A stretch of DNA of 37,236 nucleotides from an uncultured Methylococcales bacterium (lineage in GTDB: Bacteria > Pseudomonadota > Gammaproteobacteria > Methylococcales > Methylomonadaceae). The notes under the pieces were generated by a model that had not been told where the DNA came from, did no database searches, and saw only the letters and a list, made by a program, of their open reading frames with translations. The DNA is taken from contig CAIUVX010000104.1 in NCBI GenBank assembly GCA_903902705.1, positions 1 to 37,236 on the forward strand, written 5' to 3'. A program made the translations under genes and the position numbers. Positions 8,672-18,818 of the stretch are shown here, piece by piece (position 1 is the first letter of the stretch; each line of letters starts with the position of its first letter).

Positions 8672-9853
8672 TTAAACAGCCGCTTTAATCCGCGCTAACG
8701 CATTTATCAAATTATCCATGCTGGTAGCGATAGAAATACGAATATGTCCTTCTGTACCAAACGCAGAACCTGGTACTAACGCCACGCCTGCTTTTTCGAT
8801 TAAATAATCAGAAAATTCTAAGTCGTTGTTGATGCCATCTAAACGGTCTATGAGTTTTTGGACATTGGGGAAAACGTAAAATGTGCCATCGGTTTCTAAG
8901 CACTCAACACCGTCGATGGTGTTTAATTCAGCCACCACGAAATCATGACGTTTTTTGAATTCTACGCACATATTGGTGATAAAACTTTGATCGCCTGTCA
9001 ATGCGGCTTCGGCGGCGTATTGGGAAATAGAGGTTGGGTTAGAGGTGCTTTGTGATTGAATCGTGGTCATGGCTTCAATCAAATCGGCAGGGCCTGCGCA
9101 ATAACCGATACGCCAGCCTGTCATTGAGTAGGCTTTAGACACGCCGTTCATCACCACGGTGCGGTCATATAATTCTGGATGAGCGTTCAGAATATTCACG
9201 AACGTGCCTTGTTCCCACAGAATATGCTCATACATATCATCAGTAGCAATGATGATGTTGGGATAATCGGCTAACACGTCACCTATGGCTTTGAGTTCAT
9301 CCAATGAATACGCCACACCTGAGGGATTAGATGGACTGTTGATAAAAATCAAACGGGTTTTATCGGTAATCGCGGCGCGGAGTTGTTCAGGGGTGATTTT
9401 GAAATTTTGCGCTTGCGTGGTTTCAATAATGACAGGGATGCCATCGGCTAATAACACCATATCGGGATACGATACCCAAAACGGCGCGGGGATGATGACT
9501 TCGTCACCCGTATTTAACAAGGCTTGGGTAAGGTTGTAAGAGCTTTGTTTACCGCCACACGACACCAGCACTTGTTTAGGCGTGTAATCCAGCCCATTGT
9601 CATTTTTGAATTTGGTGATGATAGCTTTTTTTAAACTGGCGATACCATCAACGGCTGTGTATTTAGTAAAGCCTTTGTTCATGGCTTCAATAGCGGCGGC
9701 TTTGATGTGATCGGGAGTATCAAAATCGGGTTCACCTGCACCGAGTCCAATAATATCTTTACCCGCTGCTCGCATAGCGGCGGCTCTGGCAGTAATCGCT
9801 AAAGTAGGAGATGGTTTAACGGCGTTGACTCTGTTGGAAAGTTTAATGCTCAT
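8672..9853 (-). CDS. PLP-dependent aspartate-type aminotransferase (class I)
   Basis: This 393-residue fold-type I aminotransferase has the family's usual length. The PLP lysine is K240 in NGVSKAYSMTGWRIGY; NSPSNPSG and the C-terminal HIRISIATS, whose Arg binds the substrate carboxylate, are also present. It is closest in pattern to the I-gamma aspartate aminotransferases of many proteobacteria, which move the amino group between aspartate and 2-oxoglutarate; some relatives also act on aromatic amino acids or prephenate. The gene appears monocistronic, with an extended -10 promoter just upstream and a hairpin after it. The substrate is inferred from family only. Confidence 0.92.
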   Translation of the reverse strand: MSIKLSNRVNAVKPSPTLAITARAAAMRAAGKDIIGLGAGEPDFDTPDHIKAAAIEAMNKGFTKYTAVDGIASLKKAIITKFKNDNGLDYTPKQVLVSCGGKQSSYNLTQALLNTGDEVIIPAPFWVSYPDMVLLADGIPVIIETTQAQNFKITPEQLRAAITDKTRLIFINSPSNPSGVAYSLDELKAIGDVLADYPNIIIATDDMYEHILWEQGTFVNILNAHPELYDRTVVMNGVSKAYSMTGWRIGYCAGPADLIEAMTTIQSQSTSNPTSISQYAAEAALTGDQSFITNMCVEFKKRHDFVVAELNTIDGVECLETDGTFYVFPNVQKLIDRLDGINNDLEFSDYLIEKAGVALVPGSAFGTEGHIRISIATSMDNLINALARIKAAV

Positions 9854-9885
9854 AGTTTTGTGTAGTAGTAGTTAAAAATGGGGAG

Positions 9886-9894
9886 ATTATAACA
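9886..9894 (-). promoter_or_regulatory. Extended -10 promoter of the aminotransferase gene
   Basis: On the minus strand TGTTATAAT gives a consensus TATAAT with a TGn extension, 32 bases before the ATG at 9853. No convincing -35 box stands at the usual distance, which is typical of extended -10 promoters. Confidence 0.6.
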
Positions 9895-10044
9895 GTTTCA
9901 CATTGCTTATACTTGTGTCCAAAGTTCGACTCACTTAGTTTAGTGAAAGCCCCTGAAATCTATATAGAGCCAAAATCAAAGTCATTTCCTAAGGTGGAAT
10001 CAAAAAACACGGCATAATATTCACTGAATGTCGTTAAGGTGATG

Positions 10045-10860
10045 ATGATGGATATTGTAGAAATAACAGTGGTGAATATTTTTTTAGCTTGTGTATTGCT
10101 CGGTACGGTGACGGGGATATTAGCGGGTTTGTTTGGTATTGGTGGCGGTTTGGTGATTGTGCCTGTGTTGGTTATGTTATTTACCTCGTATGGATTTCCT
10201 ACTGAAATTGTGATGATTATGGCAGTGGCAAGTTCACTGGCAACCATTATTTTGACCGCTGTTTCATCGGTCATAGCACATCATCGTTTGGGGTCGGTGG
10301 TGTGGGCGAAAGTGTTTAGTATGACTCCAGCAATTATGCTAGGCACAGCGGCAGGTGCAGTGCTGGCAAAGCAAATTAGTGCGGATGCGTTACGGCTGAT
10401 TTTGGTGGTGTTTTTGTTATATGTTGGTATACAAATGGCGTTGCAAATTAAGCCTAAAGCGGGCGATGTTAAACAGTCGAAACTGTTGGATGCTTGTGCG
10501 GGTGTGGTGATAGGTACGGTATCGGCGATTGTTGGTATCGGTGGTGGTACGCTAACTGTGCCTTATGTGGTACATGGGCAGTTATTGATGCGCCAAGCAG
10601 TGGCAATAGCTAGCGCGTGTGGCTTGCCGATAGCGATAGTGGGAACAATTAGTTATGGCTTATTGGGTTGGCATGATGCACGTTTGCCCGCGTGGAGTTT
10701 TGGTTATGTGTATTTACCCGCTTTTTTTGGGGTGAGTGTAAGCAGTATTTTTACCGCGCCCATCGGAGCAAAATTGGCACATCGTTTACCAGCGGCAACG
10801 TTAAAACGCTATTTTTCTGTGCTATTGTTTATTATGGCGGCTAAATTGTTGTGGCATTGA
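10045..10860 (+). CDS. TauE/SafE-family anion exporter
   Basis: This protein of about 271 residues is very hydrophobic, with roughly eight predicted membrane helices. It has the two-fold family signature: GLFGIGGGLVIVPVL in the first half and IVGIGGGTLTVPYVV in the second. TauE/SafE (former DUF81) proteins are inner-membrane exporters of sulfite, sulfonates or other organic anions; the substrate here is unknown. Possible starts are GTG 10039 and ATG 10042, 10045 and 10048. The AAGG at 10036-10039 is best spaced for 10045 or 10048. It stands alone, followed by a double-hairpin repeat before dapF. Confidence 0.88.
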   Translation: MMDIVEITVVNIFLACVLLGTVTGILAGLFGIGGGLVIVPVLVMLFTSYGFPTEIVMIMAVASSLATIILTAVSSVIAHHRLGSVVWAKVFSMTPAIMLGTAAGAVLAKQISADALRLILVVFLLYVGIQMALQIKPKAGDVKQSKLLDACAGVVIGTVSAIVGIGGGTLTVPYVVHGQLLMRQAVAIASACGLPIAIVGTISYGLLGWHDARLPAWSFGYVYLPAFFGVSVSSIFTAPIGAKLAHRLPAATLKRYFSVLLFIMAAKLLWH

Positions 10861-10899
10861 GTATTGTGTTGTATTTTTTGTGCTACGCTACTTCGAGGA

Positions 10900-10936
10900 G
10901 TGCAAGCTTTGCTTGCACGGGACAGGCAAAGCCTGT
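10900..10936. repeat. Double-hairpin palindromic repeat
   Basis: GTGCAAG/CTTGCAC (10900-10918) and ACAGGC/GCCTGT (10922-10936) form two adjacent hairpins between the TauE-like gene and dapF. This is a common REP arrangement. No U-tract follows, so it is not an obvious terminator. Confidence 0.65.
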
Positions 10937-10974
10937 ACTCCACAGTCATTTATTTATTTTTTTAAAGATACACC

Positions 10975-11799
10975 ATGATTCATTTCACTAAAATGCACGG
11001 ACTTGGCAATGATTTTGTCGTGATTGATGCACACACTCAATCCATTGATTTAAGCTCTGAACAAATTCGCTTTATGGCAGATAGGCATACTGGTATTGGC
11101 TTTGACCAATTATTGCTGGTAGAAAAACCTGTCAGTGATAACGCTGATTTTAAATACCGAATTTTTAATGCCGATGGTAGCGAAGTAGCGCAATGCGGTA
11201 ATGGAGCGCGGTGTTTTGCGCGGTTTGTGCGTGATAAAAAGCTATCTGATAAAGATGAAATTCGCGTTGATACCAATGCTGGGCAGTTGTTACTGTGTTT
11301 TGATGATGACTTGATTACCGTCAACATGGGCGTACCACGTCATCAACCCTCTGAAATACCGTTATTGGCTGCACACGAAACGTTGCTTTATGACGTGCTG
11401 GTCAATGGACAAACATATCAGTTTGGCGCAGTGTCGATGGGTAATCCTCATGCTGTGCTTCACGTTAATGATGTGAATGTTGCTCCCGTGACTGAATTGG
11501 GCAAGGCGTTGGAAAGTCACGCGCTGTTTCCTGAACGTGCGAATATCGGTTTTATGCAGATTATTAATCGTCAATTAATAAAACTGCGAGTTTATGAGCG
11601 CGGAGCGGGAGAAACTTTAGCGTGTGGTAGTGGTGCGTGTGCGGCAGTGGTAATCGGTATCGAACAAAATCTGTTGGATAGTACGGTAGTTGTCGAATTA
11701 GCGGGTGGTACACTAAAAATAAACTGGGCAGGTCGTGGCACACCCGTATGGATGACAGGGGCGGCGGTGACTGTTTTTGAGGGTGTAATCGCCTTATGA
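10975..11799 (+). CDS. dapF: Diaminopimelate epimerase
   Basis: This 274-residue enzyme converts LL- to meso-diaminopimelate for lysine and peptidoglycan synthesis. Both catalytic cysteines are present: C74 in CGNGARC and C217 in [11 protein letters not shown]. The N-terminus [15 protein letters not shown] is canonical, which supports the ATG at 10975. It is the first gene of a compact set with DUF484 and xerC, overlapping the DUF484 gene by 4 bp (ATGA), so the three are probably co-transcribed and translationally coupled. Confidence 0.97.
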   Translation: MIHFTKMHGLGNDFVVIDAHTQSIDLSSEQIRFMADRHTGIGFDQLLLVEKPVSDNADFKYRIFNADGSEVAQCGNGARCFARFVRDKKLSDKDEIRVDTNAGQLLLCFDDDLITVNMGVPRHQPSEIPLLAAHETLLYDVLVNGQTYQFGAVSMGNPHAVLHVNDVNVAPVTELGKALESHALFPERANIGFMQIINRQLIKLRVYERGAGETLACGSGACAAVVIGIEQNLLDSTVVVELAGGTLKINWAGRGTPVWMTGAAVTVFEGVIAL

Positions 11800-12473
11800 A
11801 CCAATATATTACAGCTGATGACGTTGCCGTTTATCTGCAACAACACCCTGATTTTTTTCATGACCATCTGAATTTGCTGGAGCAATTAACCATTCCACAT
11901 CCAAGCGGCGTGGCGGTTTCGTTGCTTACCAAGCAAGTAGAATTATTGCGCCATAAACAGCATGAACAAGAAGATCAACTCACTGAGTTGCTAGAAATAG
12001 CCAGAAATAATGATGCTGCTTTTCTTAGACTGCATCAACTCACGCTTGCCTTACTTAACGCTTTAACGTTAGAAGAAGTTGTTGCAACGCTAGAGCAAGT
12101 ATTGACCGAGTATTTCTCAACCGATTTTGTTGCCGTGCGTTTGATTCAACGGTGTCCTGATGTGGCGGTTGCACGATTATTTATTGATCCCTCTAGCGAA
12201 AAAGTAAAGCCATTTATGAAAGAGCTAGGCAGCAAACAGACTAAATGCGCTCGTCCCACCTTGGCGCAAGCAAAAATATTGTTTGGTGATTCCGCATTGG
12301 AAGTAGAGTCTTGCGCTATTATTCCAATGACACTAGGTAAATCAGCGGGTATTTTAGCCATTGGTAGCCGTGAAGCAGGACGCTTTCATTACAGTATGGG
12401 GCAGTTATTTTTAACCCAAATTGGCGAAATTGTTGGCGCAAGGTTATTTTCATTGTTGTGGCAGTTTTCATGA
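11796..12473 (+). CDS. DUF484 family protein
   Basis: This 225-residue protein matches the DUF484 proteins that lie between dapF and xerC in many gammaproteobacteria. Visible marks are the N-terminal [22 protein letters not shown], a short coiled coil (about 45-70) and a GAF-like C-terminal half. Its function is not established, though a regulatory GAF-type role has been supposed. Both ends overlap their neighbours by 4 bp (with dapF and with xerC at 12470), so it belongs to the same operon. Confidence 0.9.
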   Translation: MNQYITADDVAVYLQQHPDFFHDHLNLLEQLTIPHPSGVAVSLLTKQVELLRHKQHEQEDQLTELLEIARNNDAAFLRLHQLTLALLNALTLEEVVATLEQVLTEYFSTDFVAVRLIQRCPDVAVARLFIDPSSEKVKPFMKELGSKQTKCARPTLAQAKILFGDSALEVESCAIIPMTLGKSAGILAIGSREAGRFHYSMGQLFLTQIGEIVGARLFSLLWQFS

Positions 12474-13387
12474 ATGCCGATGCTACGCAACAATTAGCGG
12501 ATTTTTTTCAGCATCTACAAATTGAAAAACGCGCCTCACTACACACCATAAAAAGCTACCAACTCGATATAAAACAGCTAGTCGTTTACTGCAACACAAA
12601 AACGCTCACACACTGGGCGGATGTCCAACAAACTGATATTCGCAGTCATATCGCCAGTCGTCATCGGCAAGGTATGGGCAGTAAAAGTTTACAACGTGAA
12701 TTGTCCGCTATTCGTAGTTTTTATGATTTTTTGCTAAAAAATCGTTTAGTAGAAATCAATCCCGCCTTATATGTTAAAGCACCCAAACAAGCGCGAAAAT
12801 TGCCTAAAACCTTGGATGTCGATCAAATCACAGGTTTGCTGGAAGCGGGTACAAGTTCAGTTTTAGAAGTCCGTGATGTGGCAATGTTTGAATTATTTTA
12901 TTCATCAGGTTTGCGGCTTAGCGAACTTGCCGCACTGGATTTGGCTGATCTGGATTTGGCAGATCAGTCCTTGCTAGTGCGTGCAGGTAAAGGCGGCAAA
13001 GCTCGAATATTACCCATCGGTAGTAAAGCTATTACCGCTATTAATCAATGGCTACCGTTACGTTTAAATGGCTTGGCAATCGGTGAAACTGCTGTTTTTA
13101 CCTCTAATCGTGGCACACGTTTAGGGCAACGCAGTATTGAATTACGCTTAGATCAGTGGTGTAAGAAAAAAGGTATTATCGAACATATTCATCCACACAT
13201 GCTCAGACATTCTTTCGCCAGTCATTTATTAGAATCCAGTCAAGATTTAAGCGCGGTGCAGGAATTGTTAGGGCATAGCAGCCTAAGCACCACACAAATT
13301 TATACCCATTTGAATTTTCAACATTTGGCAGAGGTGTATGATAACGCCCATCCGCGAGCCAAGAAGCAAGCTAAAACAGAACTGTAG
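12470..13387 (+). CDS. xerC: Tyrosine recombinase XerC
   Basis: From the ATG at 12470 the protein has 305 residues. I prefer this start because it forms an ATGA overlap with the DUF484 stop; a GTG at 12458 would add four residues. The full active site is present: R149, K174, H243, R246, H269 and nucleophile Y278, spaced almost as in E. coli XerC (R148 to Y275). An N-terminal SAM-like core-binding domain precedes it. With XerD it resolves chromosome dimers at dif. The dapF-DUF484-xerC context marks it as the housekeeping copy. Its last 117 bp are duplicated at 16567-16683. Confidence 0.96.
   Translation: MNADATQQLADFFQHLQIEKRASLHTIKSYQLDIKQLVVYCNTKTLTHWADVQQTDIRSHIASRHRQGMGSKSLQRELSAIRSFYDFLLKNRLVEINPALYVKAPKQARKLPKTLDVDQITGLLEAGTSSVLEVRDVAMFELFYSSGLRLSELAALDLADLDLADQSLLVRAGKGGKARILPIGSKAITAINQWLPLRLNGLAIGETAVFTSNRGTRLGQRSIELRLDQWCKKKGIIEHIHPHMLRHSFASHLLESSQDLSAVQELLGHSSLSTTQIYTHLNFQHLAEVYDNAHPRAKKQAKTEL
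13271..13387 (+). repeat. xerC 3' end, left copy of a 117-bp direct repeat
   Basis: This segment matches 16567-16683 over exactly 117 bp, including the stop codon. The first about 25 bases differ mostly at synonymous third positions and the remaining about 90 are nearly identical. The left copy is part of the intact xerC; the pair brackets the FkbM/TPR/GT41 gene. Confidence 0.95.
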
Positions 13388-13420
13388 TATGGTATACCTA
13401 TTAATAAATAACGGATAAAA

Positions 13421-16400
13421 ATGCTTAATAAGATAATTGATATTGATAATTTTAATGCTGTAGTTAAGGCTAAATATGGTTATGTACTTTATAATAAAAA
13501 TGATACTTATGTTGGTAGTGCTATTGAAAAATACGGTGAGTTTTTAGAATCTGAAGTAAATGTATTTAAACAGCTTTGCCAATTAGGAGATACCGTTGTT
13601 GAAGTGGGTGCAAATATTGGCGCACATACTCAAGTATTATCACAATTAGTAGCTGAACAGGGTTATATTATTGCGTTTGAATCACAACGACTTATTTTTC
13701 AAACGCTGTGCGCTAATATGGCACTTAATAGTATTACCAATGTTGACTGCTATCCTTTTTCGGTTGGTTCAGAAAATAATAGTAAGCTTGTTAAGTTAGA
13801 TGATTTTTTATCATTAGAACTATTAAAATTATTAAAAATAAATGCCGATGGTATGGAATATGATGTCATTGCTGGGGCAAAAAAATTAATTAACACGCAT
13901 AAACCTGTCTTATATGTAAAAAACGATCAACAGGATAGGTCAAAATCCCTGATTGAGTTAATTCAATCGCTGGATTATCGATTATTTTGGCACTTGCCTC
14001 CATTATTTAATCCACATAATTACGCGACTTGTGAAGAAAATATTTATCCAAATATTTTTTCTATTAATATGCTATGTTTTCATAAATCATGTAATTTAAA
14101 TATTACTGGGCTTTTGGAAGTTACTCATTCAGAAGATAGACCTGATAAAAAAATCTATTCATCGGCTAACACAAGTACCCAAAAAAGCGATCAAGCCTCT
14201 GTTGATTTAGCCTTAACCTATCATCAAGCAGGACAGCTTGAACAAGCAAAAGCCATTTATGAAAAGCTATTAATACTTGAACCTGAAAATGTGATCGTTA
14301 TTCATTATTTCGGTTTAATCCATCATCAACAAGGCAATGATGAAACTGGAATTAAATTAATTGAAAAAGCATTACAGTTAAATCCTAATTATGCAGAGGC
14401 TTATGTTAATTTAGGTGAGATTTATAGAAAACAAAATGCCTTTGATAAGGCGATAGAACTTTATAATAAAGCCTTAACAATAAATCCAAATTATGCTGAT
14501 GCACATTATAATATGGGTGTAGTATTACAAAAGAAAAATCAACTTAATGATGCCATTTCCTGTTATCAAAAAGCGTTGTCATTAAATCCTAATTATACCG
14601 ATATATATTATAATATTGGCATAGTATTAGAAGCACAGAACAAAAATGATGAAGCCATTGTCTATTATCAAAAGACACTTTCATTAAATCCTAATTATGT
14701 CGAGGTCTATAATAGGCTAGGGTGTGTTTTTCAAACACAAAATAAATTTAATGAAGCAATTGATTGTTATCAAAACTCTCTTAACCTACATCCTAATAAT
14801 GTAGATGTAAATAACAATATTGGTCTTGCATTAGAAGAACAGAACAAAATAGATGAAGCAATTGACTATTATCAAAAAAACCTTATCTTAAATCCTAATC
14901 ACATTAATACTCTATATAATATTGGTAATGCCTTGCGCAAGAAAAATAAACTTGATGAAGCTCTGTTTAATTATCAAAAAGTGCTATCATTAGACCCTAA
15001 TTATGTCGATATTTATAATAATATTGGTGTGACATTAGTTAATAAAAATAAGATTAATGAAGCGATTATTTATTATCAAAAAGTAATTTCATTAAACCCT
15101 GATCATAAAGATGCACACGTTAATCTTGGTAATGCTTTTCAAAAACTAAATAAGTTTCCTGAAGCCATAGAATATTATAAAAAATCTCTGGAAATAGAGT
15201 ATTCTGCCAAAGCATTTGATAATTTATTTCATTGCTATCAACGTTGTTGTGATTGGACGGACTATACACATAGTATGGAAAAAATTATAGCGGCAGTTAA
15301 TGAAAATAAAAAAGGATATAATCCATTTGTTTTTCTGGGACTCTCTGAGTCGCCATCTGCTCAACAATACTGTGCTAGTGCATTTGTAGCTAACAATTAT
15401 CCGATTTCAAAAAAACCATTATGGGTAAATCAACGTTATCAACACGATAAAATAAAAATCGCTTATATATCAGCTGATTTTCGTAATCACCCTATTTCTT
15501 ATTTAATGGTTGAATTATTTGAGTTACATAATAAAAATCGGTTTGAACTTATTGCTATTTCATTGCAAGCTGAAGATAACAGTGAAATAGGACAGCGTGT
15601 TAAGAACTCTTTTAGTCAATTTATTGACGTAAGTAATAAAAATGATGAAGAAATCGCGTTATTAATTCGGGAATTAGAAATTGATATTGCTGTAGATTTA
15701 ATGGGTTTTACGCAACACAGTAAAACGGGTATTTTTGCTTATCGTCCTGCACCTATTCAGGTGAATTATTTAGGTTATTTAGGAACAATGGGGGCGGATT
15801 ATATAGATTATTTACTGGCTGACACAACCCTAATACCAACAGCGCATCAAGATTATTACAGTGAGAAAATAGTTTATTTGCCGCATAGTTTTCAAGTCAA
15901 TGACAGTAAGCTTGCTATTGCTGATAAAGTTATTACGCGTGCGGAAATGGGCTTGCCAGAACAGGGTTTTGTATTTTGTTGTTTTAATAATAATTATAAA
16001 ATCACCCCGACAGTATTTGATAGTTGGATGCGTATATTGCAGCAAGTTGAAGGCAGTGTTTTGTGGTTATTGGCGGGTAATAGTGACGCTAAAACCAATT
16101 TACAATTGGCTGCAAGCGCACGCGGTATAAACCCTGAACGGATATATTTTGCCAACCGTCTACCTATATCCGAGTATTTAACCCTGCATCGCTTAGCCGA
16201 TTTGTTTTTAGATACTAGCCCTTATAATGCGGGTGCAACTGCCAGCGCGGCATTATGGGCGGGATTACCTGTATTAACTTATTTAGGTAACACATTTTCA
16301 GGCAGAATGGCAGCGAGTTTGCTCAATGCCATTGGTTTACCCGAATTAATAACGAGCAGTTCTCAAGATTATGAAGCACTGGCGATTCAACTTGCTACCC

Positions 16401-16582
16401 ATCCTGAACAACTCGCCGCACTTAAACAAAAGTTAGCTGATAACCGCCTGACTTATCCGTTATTCAATACTGTATTATTTACCCAGCATCTTGAGTCAGC
16501 TTATGTGACTATGTGGGAAAAATATCAACGTGGTGAAGCGGCAGAAAGTTTTGCTGTGGGTGCTAGGGGCATAGCAGTTTGA
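13421..16582 (+). CDS. FkbM methyltransferase-like / TPR / GT41 (OGT-like) glycosyltransferase
   Basis: A 1053-residue fusion in three parts. Residues about 45-225 resemble an FkbM methyltransferase with a SAM motif at 59-74 ([13 protein letters not shown]). This part is unusually compact: about 35 residues seem missing between the AdoMet motif and the usual KxDxEG segment, which reads [12 protein letters not shown], so activity is doubtful. Residues about 258-595 hold about ten 34-residue TPRs rich in Asn/Tyr. Residues about 660-1035 match the O-GlcNAc transferase/SPINDLY catalytic region ([67 protein letters not shown]). It probably glycosylates protein or surface targets. The gene is strikingly AT-rich beside xerC, and its last codons lie inside the second xerC repeat, so horizontal entry is likely. 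Confidence 0.9.
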   Translation: MLNKIIDIDNFNAVVKAKYGYVLYNKNDTYVGSAIEKYGEFLESEVNVFKQLCQLGDTVVEVGANIGAHTQVLSQLVAEQGYIIAFESQRLIFQTLCANMALNSITNVDCYPFSVGSENNSKLVKLDDFLSLELLKLLKINADGMEYDVIAGAKKLINTHKPVLYVKNDQQDRSKSLIELIQSLDYRLFWHLPPLFNPHNYATCEENIYPNIFSINMLCFHKSCNLNITGLLEVTHSEDRPDKKIYSSANTSTQKSDQASVDLALTYHQAGQLEQAKAIYEKLLILEPENVIVIHYFGLIHHQQGNDETGIKLIEKALQLNPNYAEAYVNLGEIYRKQNAFDKAIELYNKALTINPNYADAHYNMGVVLQKKNQLNDAISCYQKALSLNPNYTDIYYNIGIVLEAQNKNDEAIVYYQKTLSLNPNYVEVYNRLGCVFQTQNKFNEAIDCYQNSLNLHPNNVDVNNNIGLALEEQNKIDEAIDYYQKNLILNPNHINTLYNIGNALRKKNKLDEALFNYQKVLSLDPNYVDIYNNIGVTLVNKNKINEAIIYYQKVISLNPDHKDAHVNLGNAFQKLNKFPEAIEYYKKSLEIEYSAKAFDNLFHCYQRCCDWTDYTHSMEKIIAAVNENKKGYNPFVFLGLSESPSAQQYCASAFVANNYPISKKPLWVNQRYQHDKIKIAYISADFRNHPISYLMVELFELHNKNRFELIAISLQAEDNSEIGQRVKNSFSQFIDVSNKNDEEIALLIRELEIDIAVDLMGFTQHSKTGIFAYRPAPIQVNYLGYLGTMGADYIDYLLADTTLIPTAHQDYYSEKIVYLPHSFQVNDSKLAIADKVITRAEMGLPEQGFVFCCFNNNYKITPTVFDSWMRILQQVEGSVLWLLAGNSDAKTNLQLAASARGINPERIYFANRLPISEYLTLHRLADLFLDTSPYNAGATASAALWAGLPVLTYLGNTFSGRMAASLLNAIGLPELITSSSQDYEALAIQLATHPEQLAALKQKLADNRLTYPLFNTVLFTQHLESAYVTMWEKYQRGEAAESFAVGARGIAV

Positions 16583-16683
16583 GTACCACGCAAATTTATA
16601 CCCATTTGAATTTTCAACATTTGGCAGAGGTGTATGATAACGCCCATCCGCGAGCTAAAAAGCAAGCTAAAACAGAACAGTAG
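16567..16683 (+). pseudogene. Duplicate xerC 3'-end fragment
   Basis: With one extra G near 16566 restored, this codes for [16 protein letters not shown] and on through AKTEQ-stop, the C-terminus of XerC including the nucleophile Tyr. No upstream xerC sequence is present. The synonymous changes in its first part show it is a diverged allele rather than a fresh copy. It overlaps the end of the glycosyltransferase gene and probably marks the far edge of an insertion. Confidence 0.92.
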
Positions 16684-16710
16684 TAAGTATTTTTAGGCAT
16701 TAACCAGAGG

Positions 16711-16829
16711 CTTAACCGTTCGCCCTGAGCCTATCGAAGCCTACCATGAGCTTGTCGAATGGGGTAGACGGTTAAGCCGTTCATGGTTCGACTGTTCGAC
16801 AAACTCACAGCTCACCACGAACGGCTCTA
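16711..16829. repeat. Long palindromic repeat (CGTTCGCCCTGAGC family), copy 1
   Basis: AACCGTTCGCCCTGAGC at the left end and its near-complement ACCACGAACGG at the right enclose inner arms GACGGTTAAGCCGTTC and GAGCTTGTCGAA. It fills most of the gap 16684-16884 at the 3' side of leuA. Related copies lie near 19550-19640 and 32290-32399. Such repeats are common in proteobacteria; no transposase is nearby. Confidence 0.8.
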
Positions 16830-16884
16830 ACCATCTGCTAAAAAATATATGTTCAGCTACTTAGTGCTATCACATACCCATTAT

Positions 16885-18429
16885 TCAAACATCGCTTTTT
16901 TGCGGGTGTCTGCGTTTATCTGGACTTTGTAATTTATTCAATGCGTTGATGTAGGCTTTGGCTGAGGCGGTGACTATGTCAGTATCTGCACCTAAACCGT
17001 TGACGATACGCCCTGTTTTTTCCAGTCTTACCGTGACTTCAGCTTGAGAATCTGTGCCTGTGGTAACGTTGCTCACAGAGTACAGTTCCAAAAATGCAGC
17101 CGACTGACACATCTGTTCTATGGCTTTAAAGGTAGCATCAACAACACCACCCCCTTCGGCACTGCCAGTGACCTCATGATTATTGACCCGTAAAGTGACT
17201 GTGGCATTAGGGGTTTCGCCTGTTTCTGAACAGGCACGTAACGAGATAAGTTTGATGTTTTCATCTTCGGCTTCAAAACCTGCTTCTGAAATTAAAGTCT
17301 GTAAGTCTTCATCAAAAATCTCGTGTTTTTTATCAGCAAGTTGTTTGAATCTGGCAAAAGCATCGTTTAATTCAGCTTCTGATGCAAAATCAAACCCTAA
17401 TTCAGTAATGCGGCTTTTAAACGCATTTCTGCCTGAATGCTTGCCTAATACCATGCGATTAGCTGACCAACCAACATCTTCCGCCCGCATGATTTCGTAA
17501 GTTTCGCGGTTTTTTAATATGCCGTCTTGATGAATACCTGATTCATGGGCAAAGGCATTTGCACCGACGATGGCTTTATTGGGTTGCACAGGAAAGCCTG
17601 TAATCGAAGACACCAGTTTTGAACAGGTCAAAATTTCGCGGGTATCAATGCGGGTTTGACAATCGAACACGTCATGTCTGGTTTTAACTGCCATCACCAC
17701 TTCTTCCAATGACGCATTACCTGCGCGTTCACCCAAGCCGTTAATGGTGCATTCGACTTGTCTCGCGCCATTCATCACTGCTGACAATGAGTTGGCAACC
17801 GCTAAGCCCAAGTCATTATGACAATGCACCGAAAAAATGGCTTTGTCAGAATTAGGTATGCGTTTAATCAAGTTGGCAATAGTCGCGCCGAATTGTTGCG
17901 GAATGCTGTAGCCTACGGTGTCAGGAATATTCAGCGTGGTCGCGCCCGCATCTATCACCGCTTCTAAAATACGACACAAAAAATCTTCTTCGGAACGCCC
18001 AGCATCTTCGGGGGAAAATTCCACATCATCGGTGTATTGGCGTGCGCGTTTAACCGCTCTCACTGCGTGTTCTATCACTTGCTCAGGCGACATTTTCAAT
18101 TTCATCTGCATGTGAATAGGCGATGTGGCGATAAAGGTGTGAATACGCGAACGCGCCGCACCTTTTAACGCTTCACCAGCGCGGTCTATGTCTTTATCCA
18201 ATGCTCTGGCTAAACCACACACGGTGCTATCTTTGATGACATTAGCAACGGCTTGCACGGCTTCAAAATCACCGACACTGGCAGCAGGAAAACCCGCTTC
18301 GATGATATTCACTTTAAGCCGTTCCAAGGCTTTGGCAATTCTAACTTTTTCATCACGCGTCATGGACGCGCCAGGGCTTTGCTCACCATCACGCAAAGTG
18401 GTATCAAATATAATCAATTGGTCTTTCAT
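16885..18429 (-). CDS. leuA: 2-isopropylmalate synthase
   Basis: The enzyme condenses acetyl-CoA with 2-oxoisovalerate in the first committed step of leucine synthesis. From the ATG at 18429 it has 514 residues. That start has a well-spaced GGAG, whereas the in-frame ATG at 18444 has none. The HMGL-like catalytic domain shows DTTLRDGEQ at 9-17 and the metal site [11 protein letters not shown]-terminal LeuA allosteric domain (about 390-500) implies leucine feedback inhibition. It stands alone, without leuB/C/D nearby. A leader ORF and attenuator-like hairpin sit upstream. Confidence 0.96.
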   Translation of the reverse strand: MKDQLIIFDTTLRDGEQSPGASMTRDEKVRIAKALERLKVNIIEAGFPAASVGDFEAVQAVANVIKDSTVCGLARALDKDIDRAGEALKGAARSRIHTFIATSPIHMQMKLKMSPEQVIEHAVRAVKRARQYTDDVEFSPEDAGRSEEDFLCRILEAVIDAGATTLNIPDTVGYSIPQQFGATIANLIKRIPNSDKAIFSVHCHNDLGLAVANSLSAVMNGARQVECTINGLGERAGNASLEEVVMAVKTRHDVFDCQTRIDTREILTCSKLVSSITGFPVQPNKAIVGANAFAHESGIHQDGILKNRETYEIMRAEDVGWSANRMVLGKHSGRNAFKSRITELGFDFASEAELNDAFARFKQLADKKHEIFDEDLQTLISEAGFEAEDENIKLISLRACSETGETPNATVTLRVNNHEVTGSAEGGGVVDATFKAIEQMCQSAAFLELYSVSNVTTGTDSQAEVTVRLEKTGRIVNGLGADTDIVTASAKAYINALNKLQSPDKRRHPQKSDV

Positions 18430-18482
18430 AAAAACTCCGTTCATGGAGAGTTATCAACGCTGGGTTGATAGCGAATAAAAAA

Positions 18483-18521
18483 AGGGGTTAACAACAAGAA
18501 GTCAAAGAATATTATGCCCCT
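18483..18521 (-). terminator. Predicted leuA attenuator hairpin
   Basis: On the minus strand AGGGG (from 18521-18517) can pair with CCCCT (18487-18483), followed at once by a run of seven Ts. The GGGG can instead pair with the GCCC that ends the leader ORF (GCCCTGAGGGGC). The alternative pairing is what an attenuator would need. The stem is short and the loop is long, so folding should be tested. Confidence 0.5.
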
Positions 18522-18553
18522 CAGGGCAGTAATAACAGGAGAGTTAGACGCAC
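18521..18553 (-). CDS. Leucine-rich leader peptide of leuA
   Basis: An 11-codon minus-strand ORF from GTG 18553 to TGA 18521-18523 codes MRLTLLLLLP. It contains CTA and then five consecutive Leu codons (CTC CTG TTA TTA CTG) just before the stop. It lies about 90 bases before leuA and directly before a G/C stem plus T-run. This is the layout of a transcription-attenuation leader in which stalling at Leu codons reports leucyl-tRNA supply. A GTG start with a weak ribosome site is the main uncertainty. Confidence 0.6.
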   Translation of the reverse strand: MRLTLLLLLP

Positions 18554-18818
18554 GAAACCACCAGCGAAAAATTCACTAGAAAAGTGGTGACGGCTTGTTG
18601 AATCAGCGGTATTCATTGGTTAATGTAGAATAGACAATTAAGTCTTGGTAAAACGGTTAATTATTTTCAGAGACAACTATATTGTGTTTATGCGTTCTCA
18701 ACAAGTGGAATGGAAAAATTATCTTTTTTTATGGGAGTTTACAGTGTTTCGTACCATTAGCTTATTCATCAAAAAAATTAAATTCGGTGTTACTATTTAT
18801 AAAAAAACTAACAAGGGG

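Noticed and set aside
12470-13387. xerC as the integrase of a mobile element
   Set aside because: Its place in the conserved dapF-DUF484-xerC order and active-site spacing like E. coli XerC mark it as the housekeeping recombinase; it is more likely the target of an insertion.
18645-18818. N-terminal extension of the PP2C phosphatase
   Set aside because: The extra 58 residues are AT-rich and unconserved, and a strong AAGGGG precedes the start at 18819/18825 where the domain begins.
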